Assembly: GCF_008326305.1 (NCBI RefSeq)
Contig: NZ_BIXY01000006.1
Location: forward strand, 1 to 64,000
From: Dictyobacter arantiisoli
GTDB lineage: Bacteria > Chloroflexota > Ktedonobacteria > Ktedonobacterales > Ktedonobacteraceae
Direction of reading: 5' to 3'
Length of the DNA: 64,000 nucleotides
Both the position numbers and the translations under genes were made by a program. Each line of letters starts with the position of its first letter. The stretch's first letter is position 1. A model generated the notes under the pieces. That model had not been told where the DNA came from and did no database searches. It saw only the letters and a program-made list of their open reading frames with translations. Positions 19,720-28,518 of this stretch are shown one piece after another.

Positions 19720-20499
19720 GATAAGATACTCCTTTGCATCATTGCATCAGTACTCTTATTAGAAAACAAACTGCTTGTTTCTGGGTAAAATAAAAGTTCG
19801 TATCAAGTTAAAAAAACAGTGTACAACTCAATCCTTGATAGACACCTCCCTCTGCACTTTTCTCTCGCTAAGATCTACTCTGCTGCCCCTGGTTGAAAGA
19901 CGCCAGAATGCTCCATTCAACCTTGCTGTGAAATGCTCATTTTCCAATTCTTTTTCTTCGCGTAAATACGAATCAAACGACCTGAATTATCTTCTTCAGC
20001 CTGCCTGGATACCCATGCGTGAAGCGCAACACGCTAAAAGCAGGTTAAGAAATACCGATTAAGGCTCGTCATTACTTTTGGATCAGATAATCCCTAATCA
20101 ATTAAGAACAGTATAAATGGGCTCCAAGAAAAAAGTCAAGTGCTTTTTGAGTAAATACACATTTTTAAAGCCTACTTTCATCTATTGACAATCCCGGTCA
20201 ATTACATTATGCTATTGCTAATTGATTAGTCATAATACGTTCCAATACCACAAGGCTCCTTTTTTTAGATGCCTTTGTAGTGCTCTAACGTGCCTTTATT
20301 TGCATTGAAGCAGAACAATTCAAGGGAGCAAAGGCAAGCAAGAAGCAACAGCACCATACATTGTCAGCAATAGCAAATCGTGAAAACAATGTTCATGAGG
20401 AACATGTTGTAGGACAGGGAGGTTCCTGACGATGCCACATGCTCAACATCTGGGTGCCTCTCTGTCACTACAAATAGTGACCATGGAGGTACACCGAAC
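19720..20499. promoter_or_regulatory. Divergent control region of two exported enzymes
   Basis: 780 bases without a credible gene. CTAATCAATTA at 20094-20104 and its exact reverse complement TAATTGATTAG at 20219-20229 form a widely spaced inverted pair, a plausible looping operator serving both divergent genes. Confidence 0.4.
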
Positions 20500-23091
20500 A
20501 TGACGATGGAACGTCGTGAATTTCTAAAGCGCGGACTCCTCACTGCAGGAGGATTAGCACTCATTGGTCATGAGATTACATTCAGCCGTGTTGCGCATGC
20601 AGCCACGGGAGGCTTTTACACACCCAATCTATCCCCTCTACAACCTGCTTCCTTTTATCGTCTGCCACCGGGCAGCATCAAAGCACAGGGATGGCTGGCA
20701 AATCAGCTGCATCTGCAACTCAATGGTCTGAACGGGCAGATGACACAGGTTTCTAGCTTCCTGCAATACAGCTCGACCGGCTGGATCAATCCTGATCAGA
20801 TTGGGTGGGAGGAGGTACCTTACTGGCTCCGTGGCTATGGCGATCTGGCTTATGTTACGGGTGACACTACCGCACTTGCCACTACAAAACAGTGGATCAA
20901 TGGCATCTTAGCCACTCAGCAATCAGACGGCTTCTTCGGCCCTTCATCACTCCGTACCTCCCTCAATGGGGGGCCAGATTTCTGGCCCCATATGCCTATG
21001 CTCCAGGCCTTGCGCTCCTTCCAGGAATATACGAACGATACGCGCATTATTCCCTTCCTGACAAAATACTTCCAGCTTCAGAATGCGCAATCAAGCTCGG
21101 TTTTTTCTCAAGGCTGGGGCTACTATCGCTGGGCTGACAACATTGATAGCATTTACTGGCTTTATAACAGGACAGGTGCCTCATGGTTGCTTGATCTGGT
21201 AAAGAAAATCCATCAAAACTCCGCCAACTATATGAATAACCTACCCACGCTGCATAATGTCAACCTGGCCCAGGGGTTCCGCGAGCCAGCACAGTATGGG
21301 GTACTGATTGGTGGCTCTCAGTATACTTCTGCAACCTATCAAAACTACAATACGATCATGGGTACGTATGGACAGTTTCCTGGCGGCGGCTTCGCTGGCG
21401 ATGAGCATGCTCGACCTGGCTACAGTGATCCCCGTCAGGGATTTGAGACCTGTGGGATTGTCGAGTTCATGCAGAGTCACGAACTGCTTACTCGTATCAC
21501 AGGTGATCCTATCTGGGCAGACCGCACCGAAAATCTGGCATTTAACTCATTACCTGCCGCATTTGATCCTCAGCAGAAAACGACACACTACATAACCAGT
21601 GCAAACAGCATCCAACTGGATAATGTGCAAAAAAACGAGGGCCAGTTCGACAATACTTTTGCGATGCAGGCGTATATCAAAGGCATTGTTCAATATCGCT
21701 GCTGCCCCCATAACTATGGTCAGGGCTGGCCCTTCTTTACTGAAGAACTCTGGCTGGCAACGCCGGACAAGGGCATCTGCGCCTCTCTTTATGCACCCAG
21801 TACTGTTACAGCCAGAGTCGGCGATGGCACCGGCGTGACATTTGTCGAGCAAACAGATTATCCTTTCTCAGATACGATTATCCTCACGCTCTCCACGCCT
21901 ACCTCACAAACCTTCCCGCTGTATCTACGTATCCCAGGCTGGTGTCAAAACCCCGTCTTAAAGATCAATGGACAAAATACCGCAGGCAAAGCCGGGCCAA
22001 GCTATGTCACGATCAATCGTACCTGGGCCAATGGCGATACCGTCACGCTCCAATTGCCGATGCAGACAGGAATACAAACCTGGGCAAACAATCATCATGC
22101 AGTTTCAGTGAATTATGGACCCCTGACATTCTCACTACAAATCGGCGCGAACTTCAGCCGCTTTAACAACAGTACAGATCAATGGCCTGAGTATCAGGTC
22201 TATCCCACCACCCCCTGGAACTATGGACTTGTACTCAACACCAGCAATCCGACACAATCATTCACTGTGAATAAAAGCTCTGGAGCACTGGCAGCAAACC
22301 CATTTACCCAGCAGACGGTCCCGATCACCATGCAGGTACAGGCTCAACAGATTGTCAACTGGCAAGCGGATAATCAGAACGTCGTCACTCCCTTGCAGGA
22401 TAGCCCGGTACTCTCCAACGCCCCAACCCAGACCATTACTCTCATTCCTATGGGGGCTGCGCGGCTCCGCATTTCTGCTATTCCAACGATCGGCACCGGA
22501 TCGGGAGCGCATACCTGGCTGGCTCCAGGAACGGGATCATACTTCCGTATCCAGAACCAGAACAGTGGCAAAGTCCTTGGCGTCTCCAATATGTCAACCG
22601 CTGATAGCGCCCAGGTTGTCCAGTTTACCGACAATGGCACCTCCGATCATCTCTGGCTCTTGATCGACAATGGTAATGGCTATTTTCGTATCCAGAATCA
22701 GAACAGTGGCAAAGTCCTTGGCGTCTCTAATATGTCGACTGCTGATAGCGCCCAGGTCGTTCAATTCACGGACAATGGGACTCCCGATCATCTCTGGGAG
22801 TTCATTCCCGATGCAAATGGCTACTTCCGTATTCAGAATCAGAATAGCAATAAGGTACTCAGTGTTTCCACTATGTCCACAGCTGATAACGCTCAGGTGG
22901 TTCAGTTTACCGACAATGGAAGCTCCGATCATCTCTGGCGCTTACGCTATGATAGCAGCCACTTCTTCCGCATCCAGAATCAAAATAGTGGCAAAGTCCT
23001 TGGCGTCTCTAACATGTCGATTGCTGATAGCGCTCAGGTCGTCCAGTTTACCGACAACGGCACCTCCGATCATCGCTGGTGCTTCCTATGA
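20500..23091 (+). CDS. Tat-exported GH127 beta-L-arabinofuranosidase-like enzyme with ricin-like repeats
   Basis: An 863-residue exported glycosidase. Tat signal: ERREFLKRGLLTAGGLALIG, cleavage after AHA at about residue 34. The catalytic part (about 45-660) is GH127/DUF1680. It keeps the residues that hold zinc and act in the well-studied arabinofuranosidase: E316 and C318 (ETCGIVEF) and the adjacent C401-C402 (RCCPHN). The C-terminus (about 680-863) is four near-identical 47-residue repeats (FRIQNQNSGKVLGVSNMS, then DSAQVVQFTDNGTSDHLW) of ricin/beta-trefoil type, likely to bind carbohydrate. GGAGGT lies 9 bases before the ATG. The stop codon directly abuts the left end of the transposon at 23092. 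The likely substrate is arabinose-containing plant polysaccharide. Confidence 0.88.
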   Translation: MTMERREFLKRGLLTAGGLALIGHEITFSRVAHAATGGFYTPNLSPLQPASFYRLPPGSIKAQGWLANQLHLQLNGLNGQMTQVSSFLQYSSTGWINPDQIGWEEVPYWLRGYGDLAYVTGDTTALATTKQWINGILATQQSDGFFGPSSLRTSLNGGPDFWPHMPMLQALRSFQEYTNDTRIIPFLTKYFQLQNAQSSSVFSQGWGYYRWADNIDSIYWLYNRTGASWLLDLVKKIHQNSANYMNNLPTLHNVNLAQGFREPAQYGVLIGGSQYTSATYQNYNTIMGTYGQFPGGGFAGDEHARPGYSDPRQGFETCGIVEFMQSHELLTRITGDPIWADRTENLAFNSLPAAFDPQQKTTHYITSANSIQLDNVQKNEGQFDNTFAMQAYIKGIVQYRCCPHNYGQGWPFFTEELWLATPDKGICASLYAPSTVTARVGDGTGVTFVEQTDYPFSDTIILTLSTPTSQTFPLYLRIPGWCQNPVLKINGQNTAGKAGPSYVTINRTWANGDTVTLQLPMQTGIQTWANNHHAVSVNYGPLTFSLQIGANFSRFNNSTDQWPEYQVYPTTPWNYGLVLNTSNPTQSFTVNKSSGALAANPFTQQTVPITMQVQAQQIVNWQADNQNVVTPLQDSPVLSNAPTQTITLIPMGAARLRISAIPTIGTGSGAHTWLAPGTGSYFRIQNQNSGKVLGVSNMSTADSAQVVQFTDNGTSDHLWLLIDNGNGYFRIQNQNSGKVLGVSNMSTADSAQVVQFTDNGTPDHLWEFIPDANGYFRIQNQNSNKVLSVSTMSTADNAQVVQFTDNGSSDHLWRLRYDSSHFFRIQNQNSGKVLGVSNMSIADSAQVVQFTDNGTSDHRWCFL
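22536..23088 (+). repeat. Four tandem 141-bp coding repeats (ricin-like)
   Basis: The 3' end of the GH127 gene holds four copies of a unit of about 47 codons. Copies 1, 2 and 4 are nearly identical at protein level (SGKVLGVSNMS, QVVQFTDNG). The third has SNKVLSVSTMS and so diverged slightly. The pattern suggests recent amplification or gene conversion. Confidence 0.85.
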
Positions 23092-23139
23092 TGTAAATAT
23101 GAAAATTATTTGAGGTAATTTTTGGGTAATTATCTGAGG
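23092..23139 (+). repeat. Left terminal inverted repeat
   Basis: Begins TGTAAATATGAAAATTATTT. The first 32 bases are identical to the right end read on the other strand, then come four mostly mismatched bases, then 12 identical bases. It starts immediately after the GH127 stop codon. Confidence 0.9.
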
Positions 23140-23191
23140 TAATACCTGAAATTGGTAGCTTGCTTGGTTGAGGATGATCTCCTCTTTGAAT

Positions 23192-23767
23192 TCACGAGTC
23201 CGAGGCCGGTGGAGTAGCCTCTTTGACGTAGCGATACAAGATCGAGCGAGAGATCTCAAGTGTCGAGCAAATCTCTGGGAGAGACTGGTTTGGATCAGCA
23301 AACAACCGCCGGGCAAGAACCACTTTTCCATTGGTCGCCAGTCTCTTTGGCCTCCCTCCAATACGTCCCCTTGCACGAGCAGCAGCGAGCCCAGCATTAG
23401 TACGTTCACGAATGAGATCTCGCTCAAACTCAGCCAGTGCTCCCATGAGATGGAAAATCAGTTTCCCACCTGGCGTTGTCGTATCGATGTTCTCGGTGAC
23501 GCTGATAAAGTCAACACCACGATCTTTGAGGACGTTAAGGGTTTCGATAAGATCTTTGAGCGAGCGTCCCAAGCGATCAAGTTTCCACACGACGACGGTA
23601 TCCCCTGACCGCACAAATGCCAGTAGCTCCTCTAACCCTTTCCGCTCAAATTTCGAGCCGGTGATCTTATCGCCGAAATACTTCTCACAGCCTACTTCTT
23701 TTAACGCATCTCTTTGTAAAGCCTCGTTTTGCTCCTGTTTGGAAACACGTGTATAGCCAATCTTTAT
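23192..23767 (-). CDS. Serine recombinase (Tn3-family resolvase, TniR-like)
   Basis: A 191-codon resolvase. The catalytic N-terminus IKIGYTRVSKQEQNEALQRD carries the nucleophilic Ser of YTRVS. VVVWKLDRLGRSLKDL and GALAEFERDLIRERT, the conserved core and arm, follow, and then a C-terminal Hin-type HTH (SLPEICSTLEISRSILYRY). The family almost always begins M-K-I-G-Y; here the corresponding codon is ATA (23767), and the nearest in-frame stop is nine codons further upstream with no ATG between. A shorter GTG start at 23614 would remove the catalytic Ser. Initiation may thus have been lost by an ATG-to-ATA change, or uses a rare start. It would resolve cointegrates of the transposon. Confidence 0.8.
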   Translation of the reverse strand: MKIGYTRVSKQEQNEALQRDALKEVGCEKYFGDKITGSKFERKGLEELLAFVRSGDTVVVWKLDRLGRSLKDLIETLNVLKDRGVDFISVTENIDTTTPGGKLIFHLMGALAEFERDLIRERTNAGLAAARARGRIGGRPKRLATNGKVVLARRLFADPNQSLPEICSTLEISRSILYRYVKEATPPASDS

Positions 23768-24083
23768 AGAACCTCTGCAATTTGTGTCAGGTACTCATCT
23801 CGCCTACAAAAATTTGAGACTTTGATTTTGACACATTTTTTGAGACAGGTCAATTCTCTGCATCATGCTTGCGGATGTCGTGATCTGCAACTGTGGAAAA
23901 GCTGATCAATTTGTGCCAGAAAACGGACGATTTCGAGACGTATGAAACGGCCGGTTCTGGACCTCATGAAACGGTCGGTTTTGAAATAATCTGGCGATAG
24001 GCCAACGCACAGGCGTGTTTCTGTGCGTTGGCCCTTGAGGCAATTGAGCTCTCTCGTTATTTCCATGTTCCCTTTATTAAGCA
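23768..24083. other. Resolvase upstream region, likely res site
   Basis: About 315 bases with no clear gene. It holds two direct repeats of an 18-base motif (ATGAAACGGCCGGTTCTG at 23942-23959 and ATGAAACGGTCGGTTTTG at 23966-23983) and a 12-bp perfect hairpin (24001-24012 with 24021-24032). Resolution sites normally lie here, so a res function is suggested by position only. Confidence 0.4.
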
Positions 24084-24112
24084 TTGACTTAATTAAGTAA
24101 TTGTTTTATAAT
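24084..24112 (+). promoter_or_regulatory. Sigma-70 promoter with internal palindrome
   Basis: TTGACT (24084-24089), a 17-base spacer and TATAAT (24107-24112) form a near-consensus promoter. The -35/spacer junction holds the perfect 12-bp palindrome ACTTAATTAAGT (24087-24098), a good operator candidate for the ArsR protein encoded just downstream. The ATG follows the -10 by only six bases, so the transcript should be leaderless. Confidence 0.8.
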
Positions 24113-24118
24113 CAGGGT

Positions 24119-24469
24119 ATGGATATGTTTGTTGCGCTGGCCGATCCGACACGAAGGGCTATTCTAGAACTCCTTGCGAGTAGTGGTGAGTTATCTGCCA
24201 CTGCTATCTACGAGCATTTTCCTGTCAGCCCGCAAGCGATCTCACAGCATCTCAAAGTCTTGCGTGAGGCTCACTTAGTGGAGATGGAAAAACGCGCCCA
24301 AAAGCATATGTACCGCCTCAATCCACAGACGCTCTCTCAATTTGAAACATGGCTTCAACACACACGACAAAGGTGGAGTGAGCGTTTTGAGGTGTTAGAT
24401 AGCACACTCGAAACTGAAAAGAAGAAACAAGCGACTAAGAGAAAAAAGGATGGAGAAGAACTGCTATGA
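24119..24469 (+). CDS. ArsR-family regulator (passenger operon)
   Basis: A small regulator of about 116 residues with a canonical winged helix: [20 protein letters not shown], then [35 protein letters not shown]. It is the subtype usually paired with an SRPBCC/AHSA1 gene, and indeed overlaps the next gene by ATGA. No metal-binding cysteines are present. The start is the ATG at 24119 (or 24125). Upstream TTG codons lie within the promoter's -10 region and cannot be used by the mapped promoter. It probably represses its own operon through the palindrome in the promoter spacer. Confidence 0.88.
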   Translation: MDMFVALADPTRRAILELLASSGELSATAIYEHFPVSPQAISQHLKVLREAHLVEMEKRAQKHMYRLNPQTLSQFETWLQHTRQRWSERFEVLDSTLETEKKKQATKRKKDGEELL

Positions 24470-24957
24470 CAGCGAATGAAACGATCATTGTCGCGGAGCC
24501 GGGAAAACAAGAGATGCTCATCATACGCGAATTCGATGCGCCGCGCGAACTTGTGTTTCGAGCCTTCACCGACCCAACGCTGTACGTCCAGTGGCTGGGA
24601 CCACGAAGGGGCACCATGACGCTCGATGTCTTTGAACCAAAGACCAATGGGAAGTGGCGGTATCTGTACACCGATCCAAATGGTGGAGTGTCTGCATTTC
24701 ATGGAGTCTATCACGAAGTGCTCACTTCTGAGCTCATCATTAATACCTTTGAGTTTGAAGGGATACCAGAAAAAGGACATGTGTGTCTGGAAACGGTACG
24801 TTTTGAGGAATTCCCTGGAGAAAGAACCAAGCTCACCGCTCACTCCATTTTCCAGTCCGTCGCTGACCGCGATAGCATGCTGCAAAGTGGGATGGAAGAA
24901 GGAACCAGTGATTCCTTTGAGCGCCTTGCAGAGCTTTTAAAAACGATGGAGAAGTGA
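24466..24957 (+). CDS. SRPBCC/AHSA1-domain protein
   Basis: A 163-residue START-like (AHSA1/ActivatorHsp90-like) protein. It contains [20 protein letters not shown], then [20 protein letters not shown] and GKWRYLY, the usual N-terminal strand and helix pattern, ending with [16 protein letters not shown]. The family has a hydrophobic cavity and binds small hydrophobic ligands. Its start overlaps the ArsR stop (ATGA), so translation is coupled. ArsR-AHSA1 pairs are common on bacterial genomes, but their function is generally unknown. Confidence 0.88.
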   Translation: MTANETIIVAEPGKQEMLIIREFDAPRELVFRAFTDPTLYVQWLGPRRGTMTLDVFEPKTNGKWRYLYTDPNGGVSAFHGVYHEVLTSELIINTFEFEGIPEKGHVCLETVRFEEFPGERTKLTAHSIFQSVADRDSMLQSGMEEGTSDSFERLAELLKTMEK

Positions 24958-25069
24958 CTGCAAGAAAGCACATCATGCCCTCAGAGCAACAGTGGGCTGA
25001 ATCCACTCAGCTCTGCACAGCAAAGGAAGAGCAAGCACGATCTTGCATACGAGAGAAAGGAAACACCTT

Positions 25070-25561
25070 ATGGCAGGCAACACTCGTGAAGGAGAAAGAA
25101 GCATGACAGAGAAGATAAGCACAGGATCTCCCTCCCAGGCAGTTTCACCTCGCTCTGATTTGAAACAGTTGGAGAAGTTAGTCGGGACATGGGAACTCTC
25201 CGGCGAGACTTCGGGGCGGATCACCTACGAGTGGCTAGAAGGGAGCTTTTTCCTTCTGCAACACGTGGATATGGAACACGCCGGTAACCATATCAAGGGC
25301 CTGGAGGTCATTGGGCATCTGCGGCCCTTTGGGGAAGAGCCAGGCCCAGATATCAAATCACGTTTCTATAGCTCAACCGGCGACACCCTCGACTATGTCT
25401 ACGAACTGGTTAACAATACGCTCATGATCTGGGGTGGGGAGAAAGGTTCTCCTGCCTACTTCAAGGGAAGATTCAGCGAAGATGGCAACGCCTGCACCGG
25501 TGCCTGGGTCTTTCCGGGCGGCGGTGGGTATAGTACCACTATGACCAGAGTGGTACTATAG
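25070..25561 (+). CDS. DUF1579-like protein
   Basis: About 163 residues (152 if the ATG at 25103 is used, which has GGAG at a better distance). The sequence LKQLEKLVGTWELSGETSGR, then ITYEWLEGSFFLLQHVD and YVYELVNNTLMIWGG resembles the DUF1579/lipocalin-like proteins that measure or bind a small molecule. The fold is probably a small beta-barrel. It is the third gene of the passenger operon, 12 bases before the membrane-protein gene. Function unknown. Confidence 0.7.
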   Translation: MAGNTREGERSMTEKISTGSPSQAVSPRSDLKQLEKLVGTWELSGETSGRITYEWLEGSFFLLQHVDMEHAGNHIKGLEVIGHLRPFGEEPGPDIKSRFYSSTGDTLDYVYELVNNTLMIWGGEKGSPAYFKGRFSEDGNACTGAWVFPGGGGYSTTMTRVVL

Positions 25562-25573
25562 GAGGATCGAGAA

Positions 25574-26266
25574 ATGGCTCAACCACTTCCCATCACGAAA
25601 TCAGTATTCACTGGACAAACCCTGGCAGCGCGGATTTCCATCGCCACAGGAGTGCTCTTCGTGCTCCTGCTCTTGAGTCTCCACGTGCTTGAGCCAGAGT
25701 TTGACCCGACCTGGCGCTTCGTCAGCGAGTATGCTCTTGGCCCCTTTGGCTGGCTGATGCACCTGGCATTCTTCCTGCTTGCAACCAGCCTGGCAAGTGC
25801 AGGGGTCGTCCTCTTTTCCTCCGTCCGCAGCATGGTGAGCAAAATCAGTCGCCTGGTGGGCTACATCGGTCTCGCCATCCTGGGCCTGGCTGCTATCGGC
25901 ATACTCATCGCGGCCATCTTTACCACCGACCCCATGACCACTCCTCCAGCGGCGATGACCTTGAGCGGGAATATGCATGTCTTTGGCGCTTCACTGGATT
26001 ATACGCCGGTGGCTGCTCTTGTGCTGAGTTTCGTTCTGGCGCGTCAGCCAGCCTGGCGGCCTATTCGTCGATGGCTGTTTCTCACCGCCGGAGTAATGCT
26101 ACTCGCCATGGTAGCATTTATGCTCATGCTGCCACATGACGGTAAATTCGGTCCTGGCGTGCTTGCCGGCCTGTTCGGACGCTTCCTGCTGGTGTCCTAT
26201 CTCGGCTGGCTCTTGACCATTGGGTTCCACACCCTCAAGCTGTACCGCCGAGCTGACAACGCCTGA
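25574..26266 (+). CDS. DUF998-like membrane protein
   Basis: A 230-residue integral membrane protein with six or seven hydrophobic helices. A DUF998-type pattern is visible: LHVLEPEFDPTWRFVSEYAL, GPFGWLMHLAFFLL, IFTTDPMTTPP, MHVFGASLDY. GGAGGATCGAGAA precedes the ATG. It is the last gene of the passenger operon and is followed by a strong hairpin. Function unknown. Together with the ArsR and ligand-binding proteins it could form a small lipid or stress response unit. Confidence 0.75.
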   Translation: MAQPLPITKSVFTGQTLAARISIATGVLFVLLLLSLHVLEPEFDPTWRFVSEYALGPFGWLMHLAFFLLATSLASAGVVLFSSVRSMVSKISRLVGYIGLAILGLAAIGILIAAIFTTDPMTTPPAAMTLSGNMHVFGASLDYTPVAALVLSFVLARQPAWRPIRRWLFLTAGVMLLAMVAFMLMLPHDGKFGPGVLAGLFGRFLLVSYLGWLLTIGFHTLKLYRRADNA

Positions 26267-26296
26267 CCGATGCTGATCTACCGTGCACAGTCATAC

Positions 26297-26338
26297 AAGT
26301 CGTCCCCCTCTCGCAGCAGAGGGAGACGACTTGCTTTT
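26297..26338 (+). terminator. Terminator of the passenger operon
   Basis: A 15-bp stem with one mismatch (26297-26311 with 26318-26332), a 6-base loop, followed by GCTTTTT. It lies 30 bases after the DUF998-like stop and between convergent genes. Confidence 0.75.
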
Positions 26339-26418
26339 TCATACATCTCTTTGTCGCAAAAAACCAACGGTTTTGAGATGATCCCTTCTTGCTTTCTCAA
26401 TGGAGAGACGATCATCAA

Positions 26419-27300
26419 TCAATCTGGCCCAATGATGAGATTCTTGCGGGCCGTCTCCACCACTTCTTTCGTGACGACGGTGAGTTGGTTGGCGACCAGA
26501 ACATGTTCGACTTGCATCATCAGGCGCTCAATGACGCGAATATTGCCCCTGGTGATGCGAAGAATGGTCGCGACGGCCTCCTGATCGGTAAAATCGTCGG
26601 AATGTGCCGATACCCGATGACTCCAGCGCTGATCGAGGAAAAAGCGTGTCTCCTCCTCAGATAACAGCTCCATCTCATGATTAAATCCAATACGTGAGTA
26701 CAACTGCGGAGCACGTGCGACACGCTTCTCCAAGCCGGGCATGCCCAACAACACCAAGCCAATCTTCCCACGATCGGCGATATCGCGAACCTGCTCCAGC
26801 CCCATGTCCTTGAGCCGGTTGGCCTCATCAACCACCAACAGCTCAATCAGCCGTGAAAAGCGGCGTGTTACCAAAAACTCTTCTTTGTCCTCGTGACGCC
26901 GATTGGCGGCTTCCACCAGATACGAAAATGCTGCAAACAACGTCAGCACCTCTTTTTCGATGCGCCCAGGAGCCCCCGTCACTGGAGGAGTATAGAAGAC
27001 CGTTCGGCAGTGCTGAATGGAAGCGTCCAATGGGGCAGAAGTGAAGGCCAGAGGTCGGTAGGGATAGAGGCCATCCACTGCGCTGCGTCCCGTGAAGGTA
27101 ATCAAGGGTTCTGGTAAGTATGGCTCGATCTGGTTCCATTGAGCATAGTAGGTTGCAGACTCCGTTTTTCCCGTGCCAGGAGGTCCATATCCCAGACCGA
27201 CCACACGGGCACGCCGACAGGCATCACACATTTCGGCAAAGCGCCGATATCCTTTGGTCACTACAAACCCCTGTGACGGTTTCTTGTCGTGGTTAGTCAT
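26419..27300 (-). CDS. tniB: TniB/TnsC-like transposition ATPase
   Basis: A 293-residue AAA+ ATPase. Walker A GPPGTGKTES is at residues 39-48 and Walker B LIELLVVDEANRL at about 157-169. A sensor-like segment KIGLVLLGMPGLEKRV and the C-terminal RITRGNIRVIERLMMQVEHV follow. Such proteins select the target and activate the DDE transposase. The start ATG at 27300 overlaps the end of the transposase gene by 8 bases, the normal tniA-tniB coupling. No defect is visible in this gene. Confidence 0.88.
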   Translation of the reverse strand: MTNHDKKPSQGFVVTKGYRRFAEMCDACRRARVVGLGYGPPGTGKTESATYYAQWNQIEPYLPEPLITFTGRSAVDGLYPYRPLAFTSAPLDASIQHCRTVFYTPPVTGAPGRIEKEVLTLFAAFSYLVEAANRRHEDKEEFLVTRRFSRLIELLVVDEANRLKDMGLEQVRDIADRGKIGLVLLGMPGLEKRVARAPQLYSRIGFNHEMELLSEEETRFFLDQRWSHRVSAHSDDFTDQEAVATILRITRGNIRVIERLMMQVEHVLVANQLTVVTKEVVETARKNLIIGPD

Positions 27301-28457
27301 TGATATACCTCTTGAGCGATGGTCGTGAAGTGCTGGGCGCTGGTGGAGCGACAGGCATCATGAGTTCCGGGGTTGGTTCGTGATGGATTTCAAGAAAGCG
27401 ATCAACCATTGCTGCTCGCGTCGAGAGTTCCGCTCGGACCTGTTTGCGGCGAAGAGACCTCGCCTTCTCAATCTCTTTCAAGCTCACCATCTGCCCAGAG
27501 AGTTCCTGACAAATGGCACGGCAGACAAAGCGCTCCTGGTGAAAGACCCGGATGATGGCCAGATCGGCAGGATCGTATCGAATCACGACCTCTTCTTTGA
27601 CATACCCCGCGAGCGTTGGATCTATATAGCGGTACCCTTGAAAGCGGATGCCATCCTGCTGCACTCGACGCGTTTTCGCCACGGTTAAAAGCAACAAGTC
27701 CAATTGTTCGAGCGACTTCGGCGTTCGTGGGAGAAATCCTCCCGCTTCCCAGCGCTCCTGGGGTTTGCATTTGGTTTCGATGTGGACACGGGTGTGGTAG
27801 TCTTCAAGCAACCAGGTCCGAAAGCGTTGCTCAAAGGCTGGTAACGTCAGCGTTGCCTTTGCTCCGGTCGATCCCTTTGGGGCATATCCTGGCAAATCTT
27901 GCAGCAGTAACTGCTCGACGCTACGGAAAAAGCGTTCTACCTTGCCACGACCGCGAGGAATACTCACTTGCGAGAAGATCAACTCCATTGGGAGGTCAGC
28001 GGCGACCTGTTCCATGTGTTTGCTGGTGAAATCGGAGCCGTGATCAGTGTAGAAGACGCTCGGAATCCCGTACGCATGCCAGCGAGGATCTTCTTTGGAA
28101 CAGATCGCGTGACGAAGTGCGAGCGCGGTGGTCAGCGCAGTCGATGCTTGAAAGCTGAAGCGATAGCCAACAATCATCCGACTGTAATCATCTTCGAAGG
28201 GTAATGGCCTCTGCGGATAAGCGACGAGATGTGTCTCTGTCAGAACGTCTGGCATTTGCCAGCCCTGCGAGTCCTTTTTCTCGATACTGTTTGATCCAGC
28301 GTTGGATCGTCGAGAGAGGAATCTGTTGATCGCGTGCAAGCTGCGTCTGGGAGATCTGGCCTTCTAAGGCAGGACGTAAGAGCGCAAAGCGTTCGAGAGC
28401 CTGCGTGCGCTGTGCCTCTGAGAGGCTCGTCAGTGATGGTGATGCTTTTGTTGTCAT
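27293..28457 (-). pseudogene. tniA: TniA-like DDE transposase, internally deleted
   Basis: The 5' part (28457 to about 28,195) encodes an N-terminal helix-turn-helix: LARDQQIPLSTIQRWIKQYR, LAGLANARRSDRD. It then switches, in another frame, to the second half of the integrase core: EDDYSRMIVGYRFSF, then YTDHGSDFTSKHMEQ with the second Asp, and PRGRGKVERFFRSVEQ with the Glu. The C-terminal Mu-type beta-barrel follows (FLPRTPKSLEQLDLLLLTVA and on). Missing between them is the stretch of roughly 150 residues that normally contains the first catalytic Asp (WQ-D-H-T type motif). The join at about 28,190-28,205 is out of frame. The transposase cannot be functional. Confidence 0.85.
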
Positions 28458-28518
28458 TGAGCGTCACGTTTCGCAGAAAAAGAACCAACTGCACCGTACC
28501 TCTCAAGTATACCCACTC

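Noticed and set aside
22536-23088. CRISPR-like repeat array at the GH127 3' end
   Set aside because: The repeats are in frame, coding and contiguous, with no spacers; they encode ricin-like units.
23863-24084. A 73-codon minus-strand frame in the transposon
   Set aside because: No homology recognised. It overlaps direct repeats and a hairpin that look like a recombination site.
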